The notes under the pieces: generated by a model
The model's input: only the letters and a program-made list of their open reading frames with translations
What the model was told of the DNA's origin: nothing
Database searches by the model: none
Made by a program: the position numbers and the translations under genes
Assembly (NCBI GenBank): GCA_943323705.2
Contig: CALPIT020000008.1
Span: 1-23,281, forward strand
From: Streptomyces griseus
GTDB taxonomy: Bacteria; Bacteroidota; Bacteroidia; Chitinophagales; Chitinophagaceae
DNA: 23,281 nt
Direction of reading: 5' to 3'
In this document: positions 1 through 7,178 of the stretch, in pieces
Layout: the number at the start of each line of letters is the position of its first letter
How positions within the stretch are numbered: the stretch's first letter is position 1

Positions 1-555
1 CCCAATGGAAGCGGCCATTCTGATGTTTTTAGTTATCGCCCATTGCAATCCAAAACCATAAGGGATACTCCATTCGGCAACTTGATAAAGGGTTCTGCCT
101 TGATAAAAACCCTGTCCTTCTGTGCTATATTCTCTGAGATAAGCGCGCGCACCATTAGATAAATCTACAAAAGGGCTGAATTTGAAATAAGCAATACCAG
201 CAAAAAAGAAGGGCGTCACCTGATAATCATACAAATCAAAAAGATTGTATTCCCCCATGAGCGAAATTTCATAAATATCAGATTTGAAGCGGAGGTTACG
301 GGCCCTATTTCTAGGATTGTATTTATCATCGCCATTTACTCGTGCGACGTTAAATTCTAGTTTTGCGAAAATTCTGTCGGTTATTTCATAATCAAATCCT
401 AATCCTCCGACAGATTTAGCTTGGAATAAATTTAAAGTGTTGGGTTGTAAATCGCCCTTATATGCAGATGCTCCAAAGAATGTGGTAAAAAACATACGTT
501 GTGCGTTAGTTTGCAAACTCAACATAATCAATATGGCAAACGAGCACTTTTTCAT
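1..555 (-). CDS. Outer-membrane beta-barrel protein (DUF6089-like), 3' part missing
   Basis: Reading the minus strand from the ATG at 555 gives 185 uninterrupted codons up to the window edge, so the C-terminus lies outside. The protein starts MKKCSFAILIMLSLQTNAQR, a short Sec signal peptide with probable cleavage after the Ala of NAQ. It then alternates short amphipathic strands with charged turns (for example FGASAYKGDLQPN, AKLEFNVARVNGDDKYNP, GEYNLFDLYDYQVTPFFFAGIAY). A GASxYxGDL-type opening, an FxPxxFxGxAYxxFxP middle and a late SIPYGFGLQWAITKN strand resemble the DUF6089 porin-like family common in Bacteroidota. It starts only 24 bases after the pdhB stop on the same strand, so the two may share a transcript. 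The family role is unknown; an outer-membrane location is inferred from the signal peptide and strand pattern. The family call is from memory of its pattern, not a search. Confidence 0.75.
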   Translation of the reverse strand, partial: MKKCSFAILIMLSLQTNAQRMFFTTFFGASAYKGDLQPNTLNLFQAKSVGGLGFDYEITDRIFAKLEFNVARVNGDDKYNPRNRARNLRFKSDIYEISLMGEYNLFDLYDYQVTPFFFAGIAYFKFSPFVDLSNGARAYLREYSTEGQGFYQGRTLYQVAEWSIPYGFGLQWAITKNIRMAASIG

Positions 556-579
556 AAGTTATCTCTATAAAAGGATATT

Positions 580-1563
580 TTACTTGCTCATATACATAAC
601 CTCTTTTACCAGTTTTACAGTTCTGGTAACGTCGGGTAAATAAGCTGCAACAAGATTAGGTGCATAATGCATCGGTGCATCAACAGATGTGATACGTCTA
701 ATGGGAGCATCTAAGTAATCGAAACCTTCTTTTTGTATTCTGTAAGTGATTTCTGAAGAAACAGAAGCAAAAGGCCATTGTTCTTCAACAATAACAAGTC
801 TATTGGTTTTCTTTACACTTTCAAGTATAGTAAACCAGTCTAATGGTCTGATTGTTCTCAGGTCGATTACTTCAGCACTGATATTTTCTTTAGCTAATTC
901 TTCAGCAGCTCCTATAGCTATCTTCATCATTTTGTTGAAAGAAACAATGGTTACATCACTACCCTCTCTTACGATATTGGCTTTTCCGATTGGTATCAAA
1001 TATTCTCCTTCTGGTACTTCGCCTTTGTCGCCATACATAACTTCACTTTCCATAAATACCACAGGATCTTCATCTCTGATGGCAGATTTTAAAAGTCCTT
1101 TTGCATCGTAAGGATTGCTTACAGAGATAACTTTTAAACCTGGAATATTGGCATACATGCTTTCAAATGCCGTAGAGTGTTGCGCTCCAAGTTGTCCCGC
1201 ACTTCCATTGGCACCTCTGAAAACAATCGGGCATCCTACCTGTCCGCCACTCATTGCCAACATTTTAGAAGCCGTATTTAAAATTTGATCTAAAGCTAAT
1301 ACCGCAAAATTCCAAGTCATGAACTCAACAATTGGACGTAAGCCATTTTGTGCAGCTCCAACAGCTATTGCAGAAAATCCAAGCTCAGCAATTGGAGTAT
1401 CAATTACTCTTTTTTCGCCGAATTCATCAAGCATGCCTTGGCTAACTTTATAAGCGCCGTTATATTCAGCAACTTCCTCTCCCATTAGAAATACTCTTTC
1501 ATCAAGTCTCATTTCTTCCTGCATAGCTTCTCTTAAAGCTTCCCTAAAGGTGATTTGTCGCAT
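580..1563 (-). CDS. pdhB: Pyruvate dehydrogenase E1 component, beta subunit
   Basis: This 327-residue protein is full length for the E1 beta subunit, which with E1 alpha binds thiamine diphosphate and decarboxylates pyruvate as the first step of the cytoplasmic pyruvate dehydrogenase complex. Visible family marks are the opening MRQITFREALREAMQEEM, the MGEEVAEYNGAYKVSQGMLDEFG stretch (about residues 27-50), DTPIAELGFSAIAVGAA (55-71), the E1 beta signature VEFMTWNFAVLALDQILN (79-96), and the transketolase C-terminal domain with VIDLRTIRPLDW and VEEQWPFASVSSEI. The ATG at 1563 is the natural start because it gives the usual N-terminus. A good promoter lies just upstream. The E1 alpha gene is not next to it, so the subunits are encoded apart here. 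A branched-chain 2-oxoacid dehydrogenase beta subunit is the main alternative but fits less well. Confidence 0.93.
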   Translation of the reverse strand: MRQITFREALREAMQEEMRLDERVFLMGEEVAEYNGAYKVSQGMLDEFGEKRVIDTPIAELGFSAIAVGAAQNGLRPIVEFMTWNFAVLALDQILNTASKMLAMSGGQVGCPIVFRGANGSAGQLGAQHSTAFESMYANIPGLKVISVSNPYDAKGLLKSAIRDEDPVVFMESEVMYGDKGEVPEGEYLIPIGKANIVREGSDVTIVSFNKMMKIAIGAAEELAKENISAEVIDLRTIRPLDWFTILESVKKTNRLVIVEEQWPFASVSSEITYRIQKEGFDYLDAPIRRITSVDAPMHYAPNLVAAYLPDVTRTVKLVKEVMYMSK

Positions 1564-1595
1564 CTTTTTTTTGTTTCTTGTTAATTAATGAGTTG

Positions 1596-1627
1596 CAAAT
1601 TTATTCTATCAATGCCATACAAACAAA
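1596..1627 (-). promoter_or_regulatory. Predicted Bacteroidota-type promoter of pdhB
   Basis: On the minus strand, TTTG (1627-1624) is followed after 20 bases by TAAATTTG (1603-1596). This matches the Bacteroidota sigma-ABfr pattern TTTG-N19-21-TAnnTTTG exactly. Transcription would start near 1589, about 25 bases before the pdhB ATG. Its position between the thiolase stop and pdhB implies pdhB (and probably the barrel gene after it) is transcribed independently of the thiolase. Confidence 0.65.
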
Positions 1628-1658
1628 TTCAAAAATGAGTCATTCATTAATTTTTTTC

Positions 1659-1677
1659 AACAAAATGATATTTTGTT
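1659..1677. repeat. Perfect AT-rich inverted repeat (AACAAAAT-GAT-ATTTTGTT)
   Basis: Eight bases pair perfectly across a 3-base loop in the thiolase-pdhB gap. On the minus strand it lies just after the terminator hairpin and just before the pdhB promoter. It could be a second weak termination hairpin or a regulator site; the sequence does not decide. Confidence 0.45.
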
Positions 1678-1689
1678 TAAAAGAAACCA

Positions 1690-1718
1690 TAAAAAAAGGA
1701 TGCCAGTGATGACATCCT
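1690..1718 (-). terminator. Rho-independent terminator after the thiolase gene
   Basis: On the minus strand, 22 bases past the thiolase stop, a hairpin AGGATG / CATCCT (1718-1713 with 1702-1697, loop of 10) runs straight into a run of T (1697-1691). This is a standard intrinsic terminator arrangement for transcripts coming from the thiolase. The six-base stem is short, so termination may be partial. Confidence 0.6.
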
Positions 1719-1739
1719 GAATATACGTTGAAATGTGTT

Positions 1740-2918
1740 TTAGTAATTTTCAATGACCATGGCACTAGCTCCACCGCCACCATTACAAATTCCGGCGGCA
1801 CCCAATTTCCCATTATTTTGTTTGAGAACATTAAGTAGTGTTACAATGATTCTGGCACCGCTGCAGCCTAAAGGATGACCTAAAGAAACAGCGCCACCAT
1901 TCACATTTACTGTAGCCGGATTTAAATTCATCTTTCTTGAATTTTCTATTCCCACAACTGCAAATGCTTCATTGAGCTCCCAGAAATTAATGTCTTCCAT
2001 TGTCAAACCTGCTTTGGAAACAGCTTTGGGGACTGCTAATGAAGGAGCTGTGGTAAACCACTCAGGCGCTTGCTCCGCATCAGCAAAAGAACGTATAATG
2101 CCAATTGGTTTTAGACCCAGTTCTTCAGCTTTTTCTTTGCTCATTAAAACTAGTGCAGCCGCGCCGTCATTCATTGTAGACGCATTAGCGGCGGTTACAG
2201 TTCCTTCTTTAATAAAGGCACCTTTTAGTTCTGGAATTTTATCAAATTTTACATTAAATGGTTCCTCGTCTTTGGCAAACATTATGGGATCACCTTTGCG
2301 TTGTGGGATTGGAACCGGTACAATTTCATTGTCGAATTTTCCTGAATTTATCGCAGCCTGACTTCTTTTATAGCTTTCAATAGCAAAAGCATCTTGATCT
2401 TCACGAGTTACGTTACATACAGAAGCGCAAAGTTCAGCGGCATTACCCATGGCCTTACCATCATAAACATCTGTGAGTCCGTCTTTAACCAAACCGTCGA
2501 TTAAAGAAACATTTCCATATTTGTTACCCCATCTCATATTTTCGGAATAAAATGGAACATTACTCATACTTTCCATACCACCTGCAATTACAACGTCAGC
2601 ATCTCCAAGCATGATGTTTTGTGCCGCTATGGCAATGGCTTTCATACCGCTGGCACAAACTTTATTTACTGTTGTGCAAATCACTTCGTTAGGAAGCCCT
2701 GCAAATTTAGAGGCTTGTCTGGCTGGTGCCTGTCCGAGATTGGCTTGTATAACAGAGCCCATGATTACTTCCTGAACCAATTCAGGGTTGATTCCTGCTT
2801 TTTCAACTGCACCTTTAATCGCAATGCCTCCCAATTGAGTTGCTGTGAATGATTTAAGAGAACCACCAAAGCTTCCCATTGGCGTTCTTACCGCAGAAAT
2901 GATATAAACTTGTTTCAT
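1740..2918 (-). CDS. Thiolase (acetyl-CoA C-acyltransferase)
   Basis: This 392-residue cytoplasmic enzyme is full length for the thiolase family, which makes or cleaves the bond between two acyl-CoA units (acetoacetyl-CoA formation, or 3-ketoacyl-CoA cleavage). The active site is complete: nucleophilic Cys88 in NKVCASGMKA, His348 in GGAVSLGHPLGCSGAR, and the general-base Cys378 in CNGGGGASAMVIEN. NEAFA (about 316-320) forms the oxyanion pocket. The N-terminal half carries RTPxGxFGG and the Gln-rich QAPARQAS loop. The gene stands alone, with its own -7 box upstream and a terminator downstream. Sequence alone does not tell a biosynthetic acetoacetyl-CoA thiolase from a degradative 3-ketoacyl-CoA thiolase, so no symbol is given. 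Confidence 0.93.
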   Translation of the reverse strand: MKQVYIISAVRTPMGSFGGSLKSFTATQLGGIAIKGAVEKAGINPELVQEVIMGSVIQANLGQAPARQASKFAGLPNEVICTTVNKVCASGMKAIAIAAQNIMLGDADVVIAGGMESMSNVPFYSENMRWGNKYGNVSLIDGLVKDGLTDVYDGKAMGNAAELCASVCNVTREDQDAFAIESYKRSQAAINSGKFDNEIVPVPIPQRKGDPIMFAKDEEPFNVKFDKIPELKGAFIKEGTVTAANASTMNDGAAALVLMSKEKAEELGLKPIGIIRSFADAEQAPEWFTTAPSLAVPKAVSKAGLTMEDINFWELNEAFAVVGIENSRKMNLNPATVNVNGGAVSLGHPLGCSGARIIVTLLNVLKQNNGKLGAAGICNGGGGASAMVIENY

Positions 2919-2953
2919 TAGAAAATATTTAAAATATGCTTTATAATTTGAGG

Positions 2954-2961
2954 CAAATGTA
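2954..2961 (-). promoter_or_regulatory. Predicted -7 box of the thiolase promoter
   Basis: On the minus strand, TACATTTG matches the Bacteroidota -7 element TAnnTTTG, 36 bases before the thiolase ATG. No TTTG or TTG is seen 19-21 bases further upstream; the nearest candidate is TTTC with 16-base spacing. The promoter would therefore be weak or depend on an activator. Confidence 0.4.
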
Positions 2962-3018
2962 ATAATTAATCATCATTGAAAGTTTGGACTTTGTTTTTTG
3001 TCAAGTTGATTGCTGTTG

Positions 3019-3083
3019 CCTATCCATCTTATCAAGCATATCTAGCCTGTCCAGCTTATCTAGCTCTTATCCAGCCTATCCAG
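3019..3083. repeat. 9-bp minisatellite, seven degenerate copies, in the divergent promoter region
   Basis: Seven head-to-tail units of consensus C-Y-T-A-T-C-C-A-G: CCTATCCAT, CTTATCAAG, CATATCTAG, CCTGTCCAG, CTTATCTAG, CTCTTATCCAG (11 bases, a 2-base insertion) and CCTATCCAG. A further decayed unit may follow at 3084-3092. Read on the minus strand, each unit is three codons (Leu-Asp-Lys/Arg). However, no start codon is seen, the 11-base unit shifts the frame, and TGA follows soon after, so this is probably not translated. It sits between the thiolase -7 box and the exopolysaccharide promoter. Confidence 0.75.
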
Positions 3084-3124
3084 CCCAATCCTCCCCAAAA
3101 AATCTTCAAATTTTAATTAAATAA

Positions 3125-3138
3125 TTTGCAATTGCAAA
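3125..3138. promoter_or_regulatory. 14-bp palindrome overlapping the -33 box (operator candidate)
   Basis: TTTGCAATTGCAAA is a perfect palindrome whose first four bases are the -33 element of the locus promoter. A dimeric regulator bound here would compete with the sigma factor. No regulator gene lies beside it. Confidence 0.4.
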
Positions 3139-3156
3139 AGATGAATATTACTTTTG
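3125..3156 (+). promoter_or_regulatory. Predicted main promoter of the exopolysaccharide locus
   Basis: TTTG (3125-3128), 20 bases, then TACTTTTG (3149-3156): an exact fit to the Bacteroidota pattern TTTG-N19-21-TAnnTTTG. Transcription would start near 3163, giving a leader of about 160 nt before the export lipoprotein gene. This is the best promoter match on the plus strand of the window and is probably the main promoter of the long operon. Confidence 0.65.
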
Positions 3157-3323
3157 GAAGTAACCGTTTGGAGTATTATCTCTAATTAAAAAGTGTTACA
3201 TTGCTTTTTAGAATATTCTTTATTATTCCTTCCTAAGAAAGACCCTGAAATAAGTCTGTTATTACCATGATTTACATACAGATATTGCTGAAACCATTAC
3301 TAAACAAGAAAAAAATAAAAAAT

Positions 3324-4115
3324 ATGCGCTTACCACGTGTTCTGTTTCCTATTTTAATTTTGATGATTGTTAATTTCTCTTCATGTACAACATCACAAAA
3401 AACTACAACCTATTTTTCCGAGACAGCAGATACTACGATAATGCTATCAAAGTCAGAAATCCCAGAACCAATCATTCAGAAAAATGACATTTTAAGTATT
3501 TACATCAGTAGTTTAAATCCCGAAGCATCAGCAGTTTTTAATGCCCCGAATATTTTAGCTACGAGCACGTCTACAACAACTGGTTCTACTTCTGCCGGAG
3601 GATATTTAGTGAATTCAGATGGTAATTTACAATTGCCCATTTTAGGTACGATTAAAGCTAATGGTATTACTAAAAAGCAACTAAAGGCCGACATCACCAA
3701 TATGATTGTCGATAAAAAATTACTCATTGATCCGATTGTTACCATACGTCATCTCAATTTTGAAGTTACGGTTGTGGGTGAGGTTGGTAAACCCATGGTT
3801 ATTAATGTGCCTAATGAAAAAATTTCCATGCTTAAAGCGCTTGGTATCGCCGGTGATATTACTGTGTATGGAAAAAAAGAAAATGTTTTGTTAGTGAGAG
3901 AAGTTGAAGGCAAAAGAAAAGTAACAAGAATTGATTTGAACTCAAAATCATTTTTAAGCTCACCCTATTATTATCTGGAGCCTAATGACATTGTATATGT
4001 AGAAGCAAATAAATGGAAAGTGATCAATGCCAATAGAAATCAGCAATTATGGCCTTCAATAATTGGCGGCTTGTCTGTAATTGCATTAGTTCTTACTGCA
4101 TTTATCAGGAACTAA
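3324..4115 (+). CDS. wza: Polysaccharide export outer-membrane lipoprotein (Wza-like)
   Basis: A 263-residue protein of the polysaccharide export (PES/SLBB) family that forms the outer-membrane exit channel for capsule or exopolysaccharide. The ATG at 3324 is chosen because it gives a clean lipoprotein signal peptide: MRLPRVLFPILILMIVNFSSC, with the lipobox FSSC and acylated Cys21. An in-frame ATG at 3267 would add 19 lysine-rich residues and is less likely. After the signal comes the PES domain (IIQKNDILSIYISSLNPEAS, then GYLVNSDGNLQLPILGTIKANGITKKQLKADI), followed by an SLBB domain (VTVVGEVGKPMVINVPNEKISMLKALGIAGDI). A C-terminal hydrophobic stretch (SIIGGLSVIALVLTAFI) is typical of the shorter Bacteroidota form, which lacks the long E. 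coli C-terminal helix region. It is followed after 26 bases by the Wzc-like gene, its normal partner. Confidence 0.9.
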   Translation: MRLPRVLFPILILMIVNFSSCTTSQKTTTYFSETADTTIMLSKSEIPEPIIQKNDILSIYISSLNPEASAVFNAPNILATSTSTTTGSTSAGGYLVNSDGNLQLPILGTIKANGITKKQLKADITNMIVDKKLLIDPIVTIRHLNFEVTVVGEVGKPMVINVPNEKISMLKALGIAGDITVYGKKENVLLVREVEGKRKVTRIDLNSKSFLSSPYYYLEPNDIVYVEANKWKVINANRNQQLWPSIIGGLSVIALVLTAFIRN

Positions 4116-4141
4116 TTAATTTAAAAATAAAGCTCTAGAAA

Positions 4142-6472
4142 TTGAAAAAGTCAAAAGTACCTACCCCACAAGAAGAAAATTTATTTACCCAGTTATTAAA
4201 TAGATATATAGTTTACTGGCCATTATTTGTAATATCTTTTTTCTTCTTTATTGCATGTGCCTATATATATCTCAGGTATGCAACTCCTAAATTTGAGGCA
4301 TCTGCGACAGTTATTATTAAAGACCAAAAAAAAGGAGCCGATGACAGCAAAGCGATGGAATCTTTGAATATGATAAATACAAAAAAAATCATAGAAAATG
4401 AAGTTGAGGTATTGCAATCTAAATCCATCATGAATAATGTGGTAAAGAGTTTGCATCTATATTCACAGGTACTTCAAAAAGGTAAGATTAGAGATGTTTC
4501 TGCATACACACTTTCACCTGTAACTATTATTGCGGAAAACCCTGATTCAATAAAACAATCATCAAAAATTTCTCTTAAATATGATGAGAAAACGGGTGGA
4601 ATTTTATTGAATAACAAATATGCAGGCATGATAAATGAATGGTTGCCTACAGCTTATGGTAAATTGAAATTCATCCCTAATAAACGCTACAGCCAAAAAG
4701 AAACAGATAAACCATTTTATTTTAGTTTAAATTCAACTAGAGATGTCACTAACCTGTTGCTGAAAGACCTTCAGGTGGTATCGCCTAATAAACTGTCGTC
4801 TATTATTTCACTGACATTTAAAGATGAAGTGCCTGAAAAAGCAGAAGATGTATTGAATCAATTGATTTACATGTATGATAGAGCTTCAATTGATGAGAAG
4901 AACTCACTTGCTAAAACAACATTACATTTTGTAGAAGAAAGGTTGAATATTGTTTCAAAAGATTTGGATTCGATTGAAAAAACAGTACAGAAATTTAAAG
5001 CAGGAAGCGGGGCATCAGATATCAGTACTCAAGGACAATTGTATTTGCAAAACGTGAGTAGTAACGACCAGGAATTGGGTAAGATTAACATGCAACTAGC
5101 CGTTTTGGATCAGGTTGATGGGGCAATTTCAAAAGGTAATTTAAGTTCGGGCATGTCTCCCTCAACTATAGGCGTATCTGATCCCAATTTATCTCAATTG
5201 TTAAATGATTTAAATAACAAAGAGCTTGAGTATGAAAAACTCAGAAAAACAGTTGCCGAAAACAATCCCATTCTTGTTTCCTTAAGAGATCAGATAAATA
5301 AGATAAGACCGGGAATAAAAGATAATCTTCAAAATCAGAGAAAAAACTTAGAGGCCAGTAGAAATAATTTATCAGCAACCAACAGTAAGTATAATTCTAT
5401 GTTGAGTTCAATTCCTCAAAAAGAAAGAGAAATGCTTGAAATCAGCAGAGACCAGAATGTAAAGAATGGAATTTATTCCTTTTTGTTACAGAAAAAGGAG
5501 GAAAGTGAATTGTCATATGCTTCTACACTTTCAGACAGTCGTGTAATCAATAGTGCCCAAGCCACAAAATTTCCGGTTAGTCCAAATAAGTTATTTATTT
5601 ACGTGGGGGCGTTATTAGGCTCACTCTTGATAAGCATTCTAGCAATAACAATGATGGAAGGCTTCACCTCTAAAATATTGTATAGAAAAGAGCTTGAATC
5701 CTTGACCACTTTGAAAGTAATTGGTGAAGTAGCTTTCAATGGCGAAAAAGAAGCTAATTTAATTAAATCAGGAAAAAGAAGTGTAATCGCTGAAGAATTC
5801 AGAAAAATAAGAACTTCACTCCATCACTTGGGCATTGACTCTCAAAGAAAGAAAATACTGATTACATCAAGCATTCCTGGCGAAGGAAAAAGTTTTATTG
5901 CTGCAAATCTAGCCATTAGTAATTCGCTCACAGGCAAAAAAATAGCTTTAATTGATATCGACTTGCATAAGCCTGGTTTGGGTAAATTATTTGGAAAATC
6001 TACACAGGATCCAGGATTGAGCGATTTCTTAACAGGCAAAAAGAAACCTGAAGACATCATAAAAAAAACAAATGGGTACGATAATCTTTATTTCATTTCT
6101 TCAGGCACTTTAGATGATAGCCCATCTGAGTTATTATTGAATGGTAAAATCAACGAATTTATTGATTATTTGGATAGTCGGTTCGATATGATAATTATGG
6201 ATACAGCCCCGTCTGTATTGATTACTGATGCATTTGTACTTTCTGAATTATGTGATTCCACAATTTATGTGGTCAGACATAATTACACACCAAAAATGCT
6301 TATTAAAAGAATTGATGAGAATTTAGAAGTAAACCCACTTACCAATCCCGCTATTATTTTTAATGGGGTTAAAAAAAGAGGATTTTTTAATAATAATTAT
6401 GGCTATGGTTATGATTATGTATATGGTGGCAAATACCAAGAGTATTCAAGTAAAAACAATAAAAACAAATAA
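4142..6472 (+). CDS. wzc: Polysaccharide co-polymerase with tyrosine autokinase (Wzc-like)
   Basis: This 776-residue inner-membrane protein sets polymer length and couples polymerisation to export through cycles of tyrosine phosphorylation. The N-terminal Wzz domain follows a first membrane helix (about 24-45). Periplasmic coiled coils span about 265-450, and a second helix is at about 484-504. The cytoplasmic BY-kinase carries the oligomerisation motif EEFRKIRTSL (551-560), Walker A SSIPGEGKS (576-584), Walker A' ALIDIDLHKPG (602-612) and Walker B MIIMDTAP (683-690). The tail has seven tyrosines (753, 755, 757, 759, 761, 765, 768), the usual autophosphorylation cluster. The start is TTG; no ATG is available before the first membrane helix. 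A cognate low-molecular-weight tyrosine phosphatase (Wzb) is not seen in the window. Confidence 0.93.
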   Translation: MKKSKVPTPQEENLFTQLLNRYIVYWPLFVISFFFFIACAYIYLRYATPKFEASATVIIKDQKKGADDSKAMESLNMINTKKIIENEVEVLQSKSIMNNVVKSLHLYSQVLQKGKIRDVSAYTLSPVTIIAENPDSIKQSSKISLKYDEKTGGILLNNKYAGMINEWLPTAYGKLKFIPNKRYSQKETDKPFYFSLNSTRDVTNLLLKDLQVVSPNKLSSIISLTFKDEVPEKAEDVLNQLIYMYDRASIDEKNSLAKTTLHFVEERLNIVSKDLDSIEKTVQKFKAGSGASDISTQGQLYLQNVSSNDQELGKINMQLAVLDQVDGAISKGNLSSGMSPSTIGVSDPNLSQLLNDLNNKELEYEKLRKTVAENNPILVSLRDQINKIRPGIKDNLQNQRKNLEASRNNLSATNSKYNSMLSSIPQKEREMLEISRDQNVKNGIYSFLLQKKEESELSYASTLSDSRVINSAQATKFPVSPNKLFIYVGALLGSLLISILAITMMEGFTSKILYRKELESLTTLKVIGEVAFNGEKEANLIKSGKRSVIAEEFRKIRTSLHHLGIDSQRKKILITSSIPGEGKSFIAANLAISNSLTGKKIALIDIDLHKPGLGKLFGKSTQDPGLSDFLTGKKKPEDIIKKTNGYDNLYFISSGTLDDSPSELLLNGKINEFIDYLDSRFDMIIMDTAPSVLITDAFVLSELCDSTIYVVRHNYTPKMLIKRIDENLEVNPLTNPAIIFNGVKKRGFFNNNYGYGYDYVYGGKYQEYSSKNNKNK

Positions 6473-6656
6473 TTTCTAAATGAGTGTATAACTTTTTTTA
6501 AAAAATCCGCTTTAAAATTTAGATATCTGAAAAATCCTTATTATTTTTAATCCTCACTTAGAGAATTCTATATTTCCCATCCTAATCAAAGACCTTTTGA
6601 AAATCGACATCTAATCCGGTGAGAAACTGCATATTTATAACCTAAATTTCACCATT
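6473..6656 (+). other. 184-base gap before the NusG-like gene
   Basis: AT-rich, with no convincing gene, no TAnnTTTG box and no clear hairpin terminator. The NusG-like gene is therefore probably transcribed from the promoter at 3125-3156, or from a promoter not recognised here. A GGTGA near 6619 could pair with TCACC just before the start codon, but the loop is long and this is weak. Confidence 0.35.
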
Positions 6657-7178
6657 ATGAAGAAGTGGTATGCAGTTTACACTAAGCCAAATCACGAAAA
6701 GAAGGTTTCGGCTTTGTTAAGTAAAAAGAAAATTGAGAATTACTGCCCTCTGAACAAAATTGTAAACAATTTAAAAGAGGAAAAGAAAAAGCCTGTTTAT
6801 GAACCGCTTTTTCAGAGTTATGTTTTTGTTCATATTACTGAACAAGATATGACATTAGTAAAACAGCAAACAGGTGTAATCAACTTTGTATATTGGCTGG
6901 GAAGACCAGTTAATATTAAGGGTGTGGACATGGAGAACATCCAGGAATTTGTAGACACTTACTCGAATATTTTACTAGAAAAAACTGAGGTTAGCTTGAA
7001 TAACCTTGTCAGAATAGTTAGCCGAAAACCAGCTAATGAAGAATTTGACAACGTTATCGCATTACATTCAACTCAGGTTAAGATTACATTACCAACATTA
7101 GGATATGTTTTGTGTGCGGATGCTGGTGAAGAGGTTTTCGAAACTATTTCATACGAAAGAAAATTGGTGAAAGTATAA
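6657..7178 (+). CDS. Specialised NusG paralogue (UpxY/RfaH-type transcription elongation factor)
   Basis: This 173-residue protein has a clear NGN domain. It opens KKWYAVYTKPNHEKKVSALL, continues with IENYCPLNKIV, then has the core PLFQSYVFVHI followed by GVINFVYWLGRPVNI (to about residue 90). The C-terminal part (about 115-173) is where a KOW domain belongs, but the usual G-x-x-V motif pattern is hard to see. This is common in UpxY-type factors, which bind RNA polymerase at one operon and suppress early termination in capsule loci of Bacteroides. Housekeeping NusG is unlikely given the context and the divergent C-terminus. Placement is unusual: UpxY genes normally open the operon, whereas here it follows the export pair. 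Leaders of 184 and 220 bases flank it and may hold its target. Confidence 0.88.
   Translation: MKKWYAVYTKPNHEKKVSALLSKKKIENYCPLNKIVNNLKEEKKKPVYEPLFQSYVFVHITEQDMTLVKQQTGVINFVYWLGRPVNIKGVDMENIQEFVDTYSNILLEKTEVSLNNLVRIVSRKPANEEFDNVIALHSTQVKITLPTLGYVLCADAGEEVFETISYERKLVKV

Larger units (their letters stand above)
2919..3323. other. 405-base divergent control region
   Basis: This gap separates minus-strand metabolism from the plus-strand polysaccharide locus. In order it holds the thiolase -7 box (2954-2961), the 9-bp minisatellite (3019-3083), a plus-strand promoter (3125-3156) with a 14-bp palindrome, and a leader from about 3163 to 3323. The leader contains an AT-rich hairpin TAAAAAG / CTTTTTA (3187-3193 with 3204-3210) and a 10-bp palindrome AGAATATTCT (3210-3219). 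No convincing gene is seen. Confidence 0.6.

Noticed and set aside
437..643. 68-codon plus-strand open frame spanning the barrel gene start
   Set aside because: It overlaps the signal peptide of the barrel gene and the pdhB 3' end in antisense and has no domain.
746..1111. 121-codon open frame on the plus strand inside pdhB
   Set aside because: It is the antisense shadow of a well-conserved gene; its product is low-complexity Ser/Ile-rich with no domain.
1972..2361. 129-codon open frame on the plus strand inside the thiolase gene
   Set aside because: Antisense to intact thiolase coding sequence, no start signals and no recognisable protein pattern.
3019..3083. CRISPR-like array
   Set aside because: Units are 9 bases with no spacers and no cas genes; it is a tandem minisatellite.
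2991..3090. Short minus-strand peptide of Leu-Asp-Lys repeats
   Set aside because: No start codon, a frame shift in the 11-base unit and an early TGA make translation unlikely; treated as a DNA repeat.
3267..3323. Earlier in-frame ATG for the export lipoprotein gene
   Set aside because: It would put 19 lysine-rich residues before an otherwise ideal lipoprotein signal peptide; the ATG at 3324 fits better.
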